From the NCBI RefSeq assembly GCF_900169525.1, contig NZ_LT821239.1, positions 1,138,708 through 1,202,707 of the forward strand: a DNA stretch of 64,000 nt, written 5' to 3'. The position numbers were made by a program, and so were the translations under genes. Below the pieces are notes generated by a model. The model saw nothing but the letters and a program-made list of their open reading frames with translations, was not told where the DNA came from and did not search any database. Shown here piece after piece: positions 18,839 through 26,374 of this stretch (the first letter of the stretch is position 1; each line of letters starts with the position of its first letter). Source of the stretch: Corynebacterium pacaense (GTDB lineage Bacteria; Actinomycetota; Actinomycetes; Mycobacteriales; Mycobacteriaceae).

Positions 18839-19753
18839 TCAGGCTGCGGTCATATCAATCACGATTTTGCCGGTGGCGTGGCCGTCTTCAACCACGGCTA
18901 GTGCCTCCCCGGCCCGATCGAGGGGATACCGGCTGGTGACCTGCGGGTCAACCAGGCCGTATTTGATCACATCGGTGATCTTCGCCATCGCCTCCGGGGT
19001 TCGCTCCAGGCCCACTCCACCGAGTTCTGCGGCGGTAGCCGGATCAACGGCAGAGATGAGATGGGAGGGGTCGGTGACCAGTCCGGCGACCTCGCGCAGT
19101 GCCTGCCCGCCGACCAGGTCGACGATGAGGTCGACTCCGTCCGGGGCTAGGTGGCGGACCCGGCCGGCCACAGCATCCCCCGACGGGATGAAGGTGGCAC
19201 CGGTGGCTTCGACGACCTGGCGTTTAGCTTCACTGGCCACTCCGAGCACGGTGAACTTATGGACCCGACCGATCTGGGCGGCCATCAAGCCGACACCCCC
19301 ACCGGCCCCGACGATCAGCAGAACCTGGCCGGGATCGAGCTCGATCTGGTGGGTGACATCATAAGCGGTCGCTGCGGCCACCGGGATGGTGGCGGCATCA
19401 GTGAAGGAAATCTCCTCCGGCTTGACCACCGCGTCGACCGCGGCGACTAGGGTGTCTTCAGCGAAGCCGCCGTAACCCGGGACGACTGGGCCCAGGATCT
19501 CCTGGCCGACGGTGAACTCCTCGACTCCGGCTCCGACGGCGGTGATCACGCCGGCGACTTCCTGGCCCATCGGGGCTGGCAGCGCCAGATCGGTGCCCAG
19601 GGCGCCGGAGCGGATCTTCCAGTCGACGGGGTTGACCCCGGCGGCACGAACGTTCACCGCGAGTTCTCCCGGTCCTGGTTGTGGGGCTGGACGGTCAATC
19701 AGCTTCTGAGTGTCAGGCCTATCGAAGATGTGGAACGCATATACCTTGGACAT
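18839..19753 (-). CDS. Zinc-free MDR-family NADP-dependent oxidoreductase (quinone-oxidoreductase-like)
   Basis: 304 residues: GroES-like N-terminal domain (VRAAGVNPVDWKIRSG, MGQEVAGVITAVG) and Rossmann domain with VLLIVGAGGGVGLMAAQIGR. The catalytic and structural zinc cysteines of alcohol dehydrogenases are absent, as in quinone-oxidoreductase-type members. The ATG at 19753 starts MSKVYAFHIFDRPDTQKL. Last gene of a minus-strand run ATPase–cupin–oxidoreductase with gaps of 56 bp, so probably controlled by the FNR-type promoter upstream of the ATPase. A frameshifted paralogue lies at 24975–25627. Substrate unknown. Confidence 0.88.
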   Translation of the reverse strand: MSKVYAFHIFDRPDTQKLIDRPAPQPGPGELAVNVRAAGVNPVDWKIRSGALGTDLALPAPMGQEVAGVITAVGAGVEEFTVGQEILGPVVPGYGGFAEDTLVAAVDAVVKPEEISFTDAATIPVAAATAYDVTHQIELDPGQVLLIVGAGGGVGLMAAQIGRVHKFTVLGVASEAKRQVVEATGATFIPSGDAVAGRVRHLAPDGVDLIVDLVGGQALREVAGLVTDPSHLISAVDPATAAELGGVGLERTPEAMAKITDVIKYGLVDPQVTSRYPLDRAGEALAVVEDGHATGKIVIDMTAA

Positions 19754-19809
19754 GGTTGTTCTCTTCTTTCTGTGAGTGGTTCTCGTAGGTGTCAGAGCCG
19801 TGATGGTGA

Positions 19810-20238
19810 TCAGCTCTCCGGCGGGGTGTCTCGCCCCTCGGCTTCAGCTGCCTCCGCCTTAGTGCGGGTGGCGTGGGCGCTATCGACGGCGTGCTCGGGC
19901 GGGGAGTAGATCGTATAAAGCACCAGCGGTTCATCCCCGGTGTTGCGGAAGTTATGTCGGGCTCCGGCCGGCACGGCGCACTGGTCACCGGGTCCGATGA
20001 GATGGGTTTCGCCGTCGAGATCGGCCTTACCGGTGCCGGCGACAAACGTCAGGATTTGATCGGTGGTGTCGTGGACTTCCTCGCCGATCTCTTCTCCGGG
20101 TGGAATGGTCATCATGACGGTCTGGGCATGGTGACCGGTCCACAGCACCCGGCGGAAGTCCGGGTTGTCTGTGGCGATATCGGCGATGGTGAAGTGCTTA
20201 ATGTTGTCACCGATGTGGAAATTTTTCGATGAAACCAT
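19810..20238 (-). CDS. Cupin-domain protein
   Basis: 142 residues, one small cupin barrel: TIPPGEEIGEEVHDTTDQIL (motif 1, with the first metal-ligand His and Glu positions) and GDQCAVPAGARHNFRNTG (motif 2 with His). Acidic Ala/Glu-rich tail. Could bind a metal or act as a small dioxygenase or sensor; no activity can be assigned. The start at 20238 follows GAAAGAGGACACC. Located between the P1B-ATPase and the oxidoreductase on the same strand. Confidence 0.88.
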   Translation of the reverse strand: MVSSKNFHIGDNIKHFTIADIATDNPDFRRVLWTGHHAQTVMMTIPPGEEIGEEVHDTTDQILTFVAGTGKADLDGETHLIGPGDQCAVPAGARHNFRNTGDEPLVLYTIYSPPEHAVDSAHATRTKAEAAEAEGRDTPPES

Positions 20239-20294
20239 GGTGTCCTCTTTCTTTCCTGCGGCACTGCCGCTGGTGGGGTGGCGGTGATGGTTGG

Positions 20295-22172
20295 TTATGT
20301 GGTGGCGGTCTGGTGGGTATCGGCGGCGGCCTTCTTGGCCGCGGCCTGCGGTTCCTTGAGGGTGGGGCGCAGCAGGAGCATCGCAATCGCGATGACCAGC
20401 AGGACGGAGGCCTCGTGGACGAGCATGCCAATCGACATGGTCACTCCACCGAGCAGGACACCGATCAGCAGGATCGTGACGGTGAGCAGGGCGATGCCGA
20501 TGTTGACCCGCATCGTGTTGACGGTGCGCTTAGCCACACCCAGGGCGTAGGGCAGCCGCGGCAGCCGGTCGGCCATCAGGGCGATATCGGCGGTCTCGAT
20601 GGCGGCAGGCGAACCGGCCGCACCCATCGCCACACCGATGTCCGCGGTGGCCAGTGCCGGGGTGTCATTGACACCGTCGCCAACCATGGCCACGACCCGG
20701 CCCTGCGCCTGCAGCTCCTTGACGATCTCGAGCTTGTCCTCAGGCATCAGTTCTGCCCTCACCTCGTCGACACCGAGCTCGGCGGCGACGTTGCGGGCCA
20801 CTCGCTGCGCGTCACCGGTGGCCATGACCACGCGGATTCCCTTATCGTGCAGGGACCTGATCGCGGCCGGGGCGTCGTCACGGATGGTGTCGGCCACGGC
20901 GACGATGCCGATGGCTCGTCCGTTGACGCCGACGTACATGGCGGTCCTGCCCTGGTCATTGAGCTCGAGAATGCGGGTGTTATCCGGGGTGTGATCGAGC
21001 AGGTCGGCTGAGCCCACGGCCACGGTGGCACCGTCCACGTCAGCGCGGATGCCGCGGCCGGCGACCGGTTCGGCCTTTTCCACCATCGACACGGTCAAGC
21101 CCTTGTTCTCTGCACCTTGGATGATGGCCTCGGCCAGGGGGTGCTCCGAGGCGGTTTCGGCACGGGCGGCCAGGAGCAGTACGTCTTCGTCCGAGTAGGA
21201 GGGGTCGATGACCTCGACATCGGTTAAGACGGGCCGGCCGTTGGTCAGCGTGCCGGTTTTGTCGACGACCACGGTGTCGACTTTCGCGGCGGTCTCGAGG
21301 TATTCCCCGCCCTTGATCAGGACGCCGTCCTTGGCGGAGCGGCCGATGCCGGCGACGATCGAGACCGGGATCGAGATGACCAGAGCACCGGGGCAACTGA
21401 TGACCAGCAGGGTCAGCGCCAGTTCGACGTTGCTGGTGATCAGACCGACGGCCAGGGCAGTGACCATCACACCGGGGGTGTAGTAGGTGGAGAACTTCTC
21501 CAGGAAGGTCTGGGTCTTGGCCTTGTCATCCTGGGCGTCTTCGACGCGGTGGATGATCTTGGCCAGGGTGGAATCCGAGCCGATGCCGATCGCCTCAATG
21601 CGCAGCACACCGGAGCGCAGCCAGGTGCCGGCGAAGACCTCGGAGTCCGCGGCCTTCTCGGCCGGGACGGATTCTCCGGTGATGGTGGCCTCATCGACCC
21701 CACCGTGTCCGGAGAGCACCCGACCGTCGACGGGGACCTGTTCGCCGTTGCGCACCAGAACGGTGTCGCCGGGGACAAGTTCCCAGATCTCGACCGTGTC
21801 AGGTTCCCCGTCGCGCAGGATGGTGGCGGTTTCCGGGGCGGCATCCACCAGGTCGGACAGGGCCTGGCGGGTGCGGTTCATGGTCGCCTTCTCCAGTGCC
21901 TTGCCGAGGGCGAAGAGGAAGGTCACCGCGGCTGATTCCCACCAGTTCTGGAGAAACAGGGCGCCAACGGCGGCGACGATGACCAGCAGGTCAATTGAGA
22001 TCATCTTGATCCGCAGTGCCTGGTAGGCGGAGAGGGCGATCTGCCAACCGGCGACGACCGCTGCGGCGATCATGAACGCATCCGACAGGATCATCTCGGC
22101 AGGGGTGAGCCAGGACAGAATAATCAACAGGCCTGAGACGGCGACGATGCCCCAGGTTTTCCAGGTCTTCAT
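20295..22172 (-). CDS. Heavy-metal P1B-type ATPase with Cys-Pro-Gly membrane motif
   Basis: 625 residues. ATPase hallmarks: TGES (165–168), phosphorylation site VVVDKTGTLT (Asp304), SEHPLAEAI, and VGDGVNDTPALA. There is no N-terminal metal-binding domain; the protein starts with membrane helices. The metal-site helix reads LLVISCPGALVIS (Cys260-Pro261-Gly262), where Cu and Zn/Cd pumps have CPC and Co/Fe-type pumps SPC. The substrate is therefore open. The C-terminus (KEPQAAAKKAAADTHQTATT) is soluble. First gene of the ATPase–cupin–oxidoreductase run, with an FNR-type box and -10 element upstream. Soluble CPSC proteins encoded nearby may replace the missing domain (inference). Confidence 0.93.
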   Translation of the reverse strand: MKTWKTWGIVAVSGLLIILSWLTPAEMILSDAFMIAAAVVAGWQIALSAYQALRIKMISIDLLVIVAAVGALFLQNWWESAAVTFLFALGKALEKATMNRTRQALSDLVDAAPETATILRDGEPDTVEIWELVPGDTVLVRNGEQVPVDGRVLSGHGGVDEATITGESVPAEKAADSEVFAGTWLRSGVLRIEAIGIGSDSTLAKIIHRVEDAQDDKAKTQTFLEKFSTYYTPGVMVTALAVGLITSNVELALTLLVISCPGALVISIPVSIVAGIGRSAKDGVLIKGGEYLETAAKVDTVVVDKTGTLTNGRPVLTDVEVIDPSYSDEDVLLLAARAETASEHPLAEAIIQGAENKGLTVSMVEKAEPVAGRGIRADVDGATVAVGSADLLDHTPDNTRILELNDQGRTAMYVGVNGRAIGIVAVADTIRDDAPAAIRSLHDKGIRVVMATGDAQRVARNVAAELGVDEVRAELMPEDKLEIVKELQAQGRVVAMVGDGVNDTPALATADIGVAMGAAGSPAAIETADIALMADRLPRLPYALGVAKRTVNTMRVNIGIALLTVTILLIGVLLGGVTMSIGMLVHEASVLLVIAIAMLLLRPTLKEPQAAAKKAAADTHQTATT

Positions 22173-22220
22173 GATGGGTGTCCTTTACTTTTTGAGGGTC
22201 TTTTTCTTGTGACACTCATT

Positions 22221-22262
22221 AAGTTAGGGGCATTCCGGGTTTAACTCCTTGATCTGGATCAA
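22221..22262 (-). promoter_or_regulatory. FNR-type promoter of the ATPase operon
   Basis: Perfect palindrome TTGATCTGGATCAA (22249–22262; on the minus strand TTGAT-N4-ATCAA), then 22 bp, then -10-like TAACTT (22226–22221). With a start about seven bases past the -10, the palindrome centre is at -41.5, the class II activator position. Two other cargo promoters have exactly this geometry. Confidence 0.75.
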
Positions 22263-22331
22263 TTACCCACCCACCTCCGACCTGACGAGGTGGAGCAGAA
22301 GAGCATGCCACGTGGCCTGTCAAGGCCAGAG

Positions 22332-22361
22332 ACCCACCAGCACCGCACGGTGCTGGTGGGT
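22332..22361. terminator. Strong hairpin, probable terminator
   Basis: Fourteen-pair perfect stem ACCCACCAGCACCG / CGGTGCTGGTGGGT with a two-base loop. It separates the ATPase promoter from the minus-strand sequence upstream of it. No long U-run. Confidence 0.6.
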
Positions 22362-22425
22362 TCCTAGCGTGGAGATGACGTGGCGTCGATCATGCTCCTT
22401 TCCCGGGTACTCGGATAGGGGGTGT

Positions 22426-22773
22426 TTAGTAGGCCGAGGGTTTGGTGGTACAGCCGGCGTCCATGAGAGGGCCGGTGTGAGTGCTCAGCCATTCCCGGAT
22501 CGGGTAGCGGCCGTGTGGGTCGGGCGCCGCAAGGGAGGGGAACAGGGCGAGGTCGTCATCTACGCGTCGCTGGTAGGCGTCACGGGTCTCCTTGAGATGT
22601 CCTAGGTGATAGTGTCGTCCTGGCCCGCAGGATGGCTCACGCGGTACAACGCCGCCACACTGTGGTAGGCGGGAGTAGCCGTTGCGTATGGCATCCTGGA
22701 TGTCGCCTGTATTCAGGGCTCGAGTTCTTGCGAGAAGATTCGGTCCCTGTCGTTCACGGGTCGGTGTGGGCAT
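22426..22773 (-). CDS. Hypothetical protein, uncertain
   Basis: 115-residue open frame between the repeat-protein gene and the ATPase promoter. It contains QCGGVVPREPSCGPGRHYHL, a Cys/His-containing stretch, and no membrane segment. No Shine-Dalgarno precedes the ATG at 22773 and I do not recognise the sequence. It may be non-coding; listed because nothing else fills 22362–22814. Confidence 0.3.
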   Translation of the reverse strand: MPTPTRERQGPNLLARTRALNTGDIQDAIRNGYSRLPQCGGVVPREPSCGPGRHYHLGHLKETRDAYQRRVDDDLALFPSLAAPDPHGRYPIREWLSTHTGPLMDAGCTTKPSAY

Positions 22774-22814
22774 GAGGACAGCGCGGCTCCCACTTCGGAA
22801 AGATAGTCCAGTCG

Positions 22815-23132
22815 CTAATGATCGTGGGCGTTGACAATGGCGTTGACCTTGGCATCCACAGCCTCCAGTGTGCTCAAGTCCAGGCGGGCAGTGTCGGTGT
22901 CCACGCCGTGCCCCTTCATCAGGAAGTCCAGCTTCGGGTGCAGCTGGGCGAGGGTATCGTTCGCCATGCTAGAGGGGTCACCGCCGTGGGCGGCGCATAA
23001 CGCGTTCGCCTTGGCGTGCAGTGAGGAGACGGATTCGAGGTCCAGATCCGACTCGTCGAAGTTCTCGACCCCGTGGTCCTTGAGCAGGAAGTTCAGTTTC
23101 TCGTGGAGACTGGCAAAGGTCACTTCGGCCAT
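22815..23132 (-). CDS. Small protein of two tandem repeats, unknown function
   Basis: 105 residues that are almost entirely two copies of a ~45-residue unit: FASLHEKLNFLLKDHGV… and LAQLHPKLDFLMKGHGV…, each ending with a Leu-rich part and a VDAKVNAI/LHAKANAL helix and AH near the end. The shared core is L-H-x-K-L-N/D-F-L-L/M-K-x-H-G-V. Each repeat carries three conserved His, one Cys in repeat 1; soluble. The family is not recognised. The start at 23132 follows GAAAGGACGCCACC. It has its own FNR-type promoter, identical in layout to that of the ATPase. Confidence 0.82.
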   Translation of the reverse strand: MAEVTFASLHEKLNFLLKDHGVENFDESDLDLESVSSLHAKANALCAAHGGDPSSMANDTLAQLHPKLDFLMKGHGVDTDTARLDLSTLEAVDAKVNAIVNAHDH

Positions 23133-23181
23133 GGTGGCGTCCTTTCATGATGAAGATCAGCTGTTTTTTGTGGCACTCATT

Positions 23182-23223
23182 AAGTTATGGACAATCCGGA
23201 GAAAGTACCTTGATCCGCATCAA
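23182..23223 (-). promoter_or_regulatory. FNR-type promoter of the repeat-protein gene
   Basis: TTGATCCGCATCAA (23210–23223), 22-bp spacer, TAACTT -10 (23187–23182). The sequence ACTCATTAAGTTA around the -10 is shared with the ATPase promoter, suggesting the two arose by duplication. Confidence 0.75.
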
Positions 23224-23289
23224 GTACCCGCAAAGTGAGATCTGGATCGCAAAAAGACTGTGGTGCTCGTAGCCCGGGGACACAGATGG

Positions 23290-23317
23290 CCCGCCGGCAC
23301 TTTCTGGTGCGGGCGGG
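23290..23317. terminator. Terminator between CPSC-protein gene and repeat-protein promoter
   Basis: Eleven-base arms CCCGCCGGCAC / GTGCGGGCGGG with one mismatch and loop TTTCTG; TTTGT follows on the plus strand. It lies about 20 bp past the stop of the minus-strand CPSC-protein gene. Confidence 0.6.
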
Positions 23318-23337
23318 TTTGTGGGGTCGGGAGTGCG

Positions 23338-23574
23338 TCAGATCGCCGACGGCTTGGCGGTGTAACCGACCTCGGCTACCGCGGTAACCAGGTCACGTAC
23401 GGAGGCCTTCTGTGGGTCGTGGGTGACCAGGATGCGTCCGGAGGAGAACTTCACCTCTGCATTCTCCACGCCATCCAAACCATGCAGCTTGTTTTCGATC
23501 TTGGCAACACAGCTCGGACAGGTGAACTCATCAGAGCGCAAGGTGGTGTTCTTCAGCATGGCCGGGGCGGTCAT
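23338..23574 (-). CDS. Soluble heavy-metal-associated (HMA) domain protein, CPSC type
   Basis: 78 residues, a single ferredoxin-like HMA domain: FTCPSC (Cys19, Cys22) in place of the usual GMTCxxC, then LDGVENAEVKFSSGRILVTHDP and the final VAEVGY. Likely a metallochaperone or carrier that hands metal to the P1B-ATPase, which lacks such a domain (inference). ATG at 23574 after GAAAGGACC. Preceded by its own FNR-type promoter. Paralogous to the CPSC protein at 24557–24796. Confidence 0.88.
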   Translation of the reverse strand: MTAPAMLKNTTLRSDEFTCPSCVAKIENKLHGLDGVENAEVKFSSGRILVTHDPQKASVRDLVTAVAEVGYTAKPSAI

Positions 23575-23627
23575 CGTAACCAGGTCCTTTCATCTTTTAT
23601 CGTCATGTTCCTGTGCTTGCACCTTTA

Positions 23628-23669
23628 AAGATACGGTCCTTTCCGGGTTAATTCCTTGACCTGGATCAA
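23628..23669 (-). promoter_or_regulatory. FNR-type promoter of the CPSC-protein gene
   Basis: TTGACCTGGATCAA (23656–23669; one base off the perfect palindrome), 22-bp spacer, TATCTT -10 (23633–23628). Same spacing as the promoters at 22221–22262 and 23182–23223. Confidence 0.72.
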
Positions 23670-23730
23670 ACAACGACAAATCTCTCCTACCAGGAAATTG
23701 TTCTGGAAAAGAGAGAGGGATGTGGGCGTT

Positions 23731-24480
23731 TTAAAGGCCGGTGACCAGGTCGGCCAGGGCCTGGTGGTTGGTAATGGCGATCCATTCGCGGCCAGAGTCG
23801 ATGACACCGGTTTTCTTCATCCGCGCCATTGCCCGGGAGGCGGACTCGACGGTGGTGCCGGCCATTCCGGCCACATCGTCGCGGCGCAGGCGGACCTGCA
23901 GCAGGCTGGATCCGTCTTGTCGGATTTGCCCGAGCTTGGCGTCCAGATGTTGGAGAGCGGCGGCCACGCGCTGCTCGACAGTCGAGGTGGTCTGTGCGGT
24001 CTCGCGTTCCCGGGACCGGACCAATTGGTCCTGCTGCATCCGCATGATCGCCAACGCCAGTTGCGGGTAGGCGACCACGACCTCGGCCAGGGCCTCGGCG
24101 GGCAGGTAGAGCGCGCAGGTGGTCTCGATCGCCCAGGCGGAGTCGGTGGCTGGGGAGCTATGGGTGTGCAGTGGGCCGATGACATCCCCGGGGGCGGCGA
24201 TGTCGACGGTGATTTCGCGGCCATTGATGGTGTCCCGGGTGATCCGGGCCCGACCGGAGGCGACCATATAGCTGCCCTGAGCCTGCTCGCCGGCTAGGAG
24301 GATGGGATCACCCGCGGCCCAGGCCCAGGAGGTCAGATGCTGGTCAAGCTCCCTGTGCTGTTGTGGGTTCAGCTTCTTGGTCAGCGGAGAACGGGCTAGG
24401 ACCTGCATGCGCACGTCCAGGGAGCACTGGTGCGGCTGAGCACAGGTGCGACGGACGGGATTGCGGGCCATAAGCCCCAT
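23731..24480 (-). CDS. Crp/Fnr-family transcriptional regulator with FNR-type recognition helix
   Basis: 249 residues: cyclic-nucleotide-type effector domain (about 35–145), dimer helix (about 146–185) and C-terminal winged HTH. The recognition helix is TTVESASRAMARM, with Glu212, Ser215 and Arg216 in the E-xx-SR arrangement FNR uses to read TTGAT. Cys13 and Cys19 near the N-terminus (TCAQPHQCS) and Cys122 (ETTCALYLP) resemble the placement of FNR cluster ligands, although FNR has four, so redox or metal sensing is plausible but unproven. The ATG at 24480 is chosen where similarity begins (MARNPVRRTC); 24471 is an alternative. It follows a CPSC-protein gene on the same strand by 76 bp. Confidence 0.9.
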   Translation of the reverse strand: MGLMARNPVRRTCAQPHQCSLDVRMQVLARSPLTKKLNPQQHRELDQHLTSWAWAAGDPILLAGEQAQGSYMVASGRARITRDTINGREITVDIAAPGDVIGPLHTHSSPATDSAWAIETTCALYLPAEALAEVVVAYPQLALAIMRMQQDQLVRSRERETAQTTSTVEQRVAAALQHLDAKLGQIRQDGSSLLQVRLRRDDVAGMAGTTVESASRAMARMKKTGVIDSGREWIAITNHQALADLVTGL

Positions 24481-24556
24481 GCTATCAAGCCCGGAGAGCA
24501 ATGACCGCGGAAGCGGAGGAACAAAAGCCTCCGACACAACCGACAGCCGCGCGCCC

Positions 24557-24796
24557 TCACCACTCGCTGCCTGAGGAGTGGGCAGTGGAGGTGATGTCGG
24601 TGACGACCTTGATGAGCTCGTCCACAGACACCTGTTGTAGGTCATGGGACACCACGAGATGGCCGGGCTGTACTACCACTTCGACGGAGGCCACCGCGTC
24701 CAGGTCACTGAGTGCGGTCTGGGCGGTGGCCAGGCAACTCGGGCAGAAAAACCCCGACGTGGACACGGTGGTGTGCTTGAGGATGGGAGTGGTCAT
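24557..24796 (-). CDS. Second soluble HMA-domain protein, CPSC type
   Basis: 79 residues, single domain with FFCPSC (Cys18, Cys21), DLDAVASVEVVVQPGHLVVSHDLQ and a Ser/His-rich end. Paralogue of the protein at 23338–23574. GGGGAG lies nine bases before the ATG. It lies directly upstream of the FNR-type regulator gene and may be co-transcribed with it. Only a half-site resembling the FNR palindrome is seen upstream. Confidence 0.82.
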   Translation of the reverse strand: MTTPILKHTTVSTSGFFCPSCLATAQTALSDLDAVASVEVVVQPGHLVVSHDLQQVSVDELIKVVTDITSTAHSSGSEW

Positions 24797-24974
24797 GATG
24801 AACTGCTCCCCAGAAGTTGGAGTAGTTCAAATGTCGGTGGGGTCCTTCGTGATCACTTCTTTCACTCTTTGATCCACGTTATGGTCTCGCGGTGATCATC
24901 TTCCTACCGTGACAGGCAAGGCCGCGAACGGCCGTGACCACAGGAAAGAAATTCACGAGGAGAGGAAGCACACG

Positions 24975-25627
24975 ATGTCGAAGGTATACGTGTTCAACGA
25001 GTACGGCGGCCCGGACAACCAGGAACTGATCACCCGCAACACCCCCAGCCGGCCCCGGGAGAACTCGGGGTCAAGGTCCACGCGGCCGGGGTCAACCCAC
25101 TTGATTGGAAGGTCCGTTCCGGGGTTGCCGGAACCCCGCGAGAGCTTCCGGCACCCCTGGGCGCGGAGGCCTCCGGGATCGTCACCGCCGTTGGAGACGA
25201 TGTGGAGGGCTTCGCGGTCGGCGATCAGGTGCTCGGCCTGGTGGTCCCCGGCGTCGGCGGATATGCCGAGGACACCCTGCTGGTGGCAGAGAGTACCGTG
25301 CTCAAGCCGGAGGAGATCTCGTTCACCGACGCCGCCGCGATCCCGGTCGCTGGGGCGAGCGCCTACGCCGGCACTCACCAGGTCGAGCTTGAACCAGGCC
25401 AGTCGTTGCTGATCAATGGGGCCGGTGGTGGGGTCAGGCTGATGGCCGCGCAGATCGGACGGGTCCACAAGTTCCAGGTCGTCGGCGTTGACCACGAGGA
25501 CAAGCGCGAGCTCATCGAATCCACCGGTGCTATCTTCGTCGCCACCAGCGACGCCGTCGTGGAGCAGGTGCATGCGCTGCTCCCTGACGGTGTGGACATA
25601 GTCTTCGACCTAGTAGTACTTCGTTAG
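24975..25627 (+). pseudogene. Frameshifted, 3'-truncated MDR oxidoreductase
   Basis: Starts MSKVYVFNEYGGPDNQELI, closely like the intact oxidoreductase at 18839–19753. A one-base deletion in a C-run near 25042–25046 moves the rest (ELGVKVHAAGVNPLDWKVRSG, GDQVLGLVVPGVGGYAEDT, INGAGGGVRLMAAQIGR) to another frame. The similarity stops after DIVFDLV near 25612, so about the last 80 codons are lost. Divergent from the CPSC/regulator pair. Confidence 0.88.
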
Positions 25628-25715
25628 GTAGGGGCGTGCCCGCACTACGATATTGGATGCAACCTGTTCTTCTCCCGCCCCATAGAAAAGAACATGGGAG
25701 CTGGTGGGTTAAGAT

Positions 25716-26303
25716 TTGAGGGTGAAGTCCCAGCTAGTTGCCTACATCGATGAGTCCTCAGCTCGTCGCCCTCCGCGTAATCAGGAGTACATGGTTTGCG
25801 CAGCAATCCTTGACTCTGATGATTTAGATAAGGTGCGGGCGGAGTTACTTCCCCTCCTCCTTCCGGGACAGATCAAGCTGCACTGGACTGATGAACGAAC
25901 CAGTCGACGTCGCAGGATAGTAGAAACACTATCGACGATTGACTCTATGCAGGCCGTTATCACTCATCGCAGTGAACTAAGCAAAAAGACCGAGCGTTAT
26001 CGCCGGAAATGCCTGGAGCAGATGTATTTTGAGTTATCTTCCATGGACATCCAGAGCGTGACCTTGGAAAGTCGGCAGGAAGCACGAAACAGCAAAGACA
26101 TCGAACATATCGTTGCCTTACAGGGCCAGGGTCAAGGCGCTGGTATCCGCTTACAACACGTCCGAGGTGGGGATGACCCGTTGTTATGGATTCCCGATAT
26201 TGTGCTTGGCGCATTGAATTCGGTGTACCTGGGCGAGGAGCATTACTGGGAACAACTTCATGACAAAGTTATCCTCAATCGCCCCACGCCAGAATCCCTT
26301 TAA
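25716..26303 (+). CDS. DUF3800-like protein (YIDES motif)
   Basis: About 195 residues. Begins QLVAYIDESSARRPPRNQEY and near the C-terminus has LLWIPDIVLGALNSVYLG; both resemble the conserved Asp/Glu-bearing ends of DUF3800 proteins, which are often found in mobile and defence loci and look nuclease-like. The function is unknown. TTG 25716 or GTG 25722 could be the start; no strong Shine-Dalgarno. Base composition is more AT-rich than the neighbours, suggesting a separate origin. Confidence 0.65.
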   Translation: MRVKSQLVAYIDESSARRPPRNQEYMVCAAILDSDDLDKVRAELLPLLLPGQIKLHWTDERTSRRRRIVETLSTIDSMQAVITHRSELSKKTERYRRKCLEQMYFELSSMDIQSVTLESRQEARNSKDIEHIVALQGQGQGAGIRLQHVRGGDDPLLWIPDIVLGALNSVYLGEEHYWEQLHDKVILNRPTPESL

Positions 26304-26310
26304 GCAAAGC

Positions 26311-26358
26311 GAAGACCCTAGGTCCAGTCGTCCGGCTGGGGTCCTAGGGTCGTCTTCC
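26311..26358. terminator. Long hairpin after the DUF3800-like gene
   Basis: Interrupted arms of about 20 bases (GAAGACCCTAGG… / …CCTAGGGTCGTCTTC) immediately downstream of the stop. Probable terminator without U-run. Confidence 0.55.
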
Positions 26359-26374
26359 GATCCTGTCGTAACAG

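Noticed and set aside
24869-24882. TTGATCCACGTTAT upstream of the second CPSC gene as a fourth FNR-type box
   Set aside because: Only one half matches and no -10 hexamer lies at the 22-bp spacing shared by the other three.
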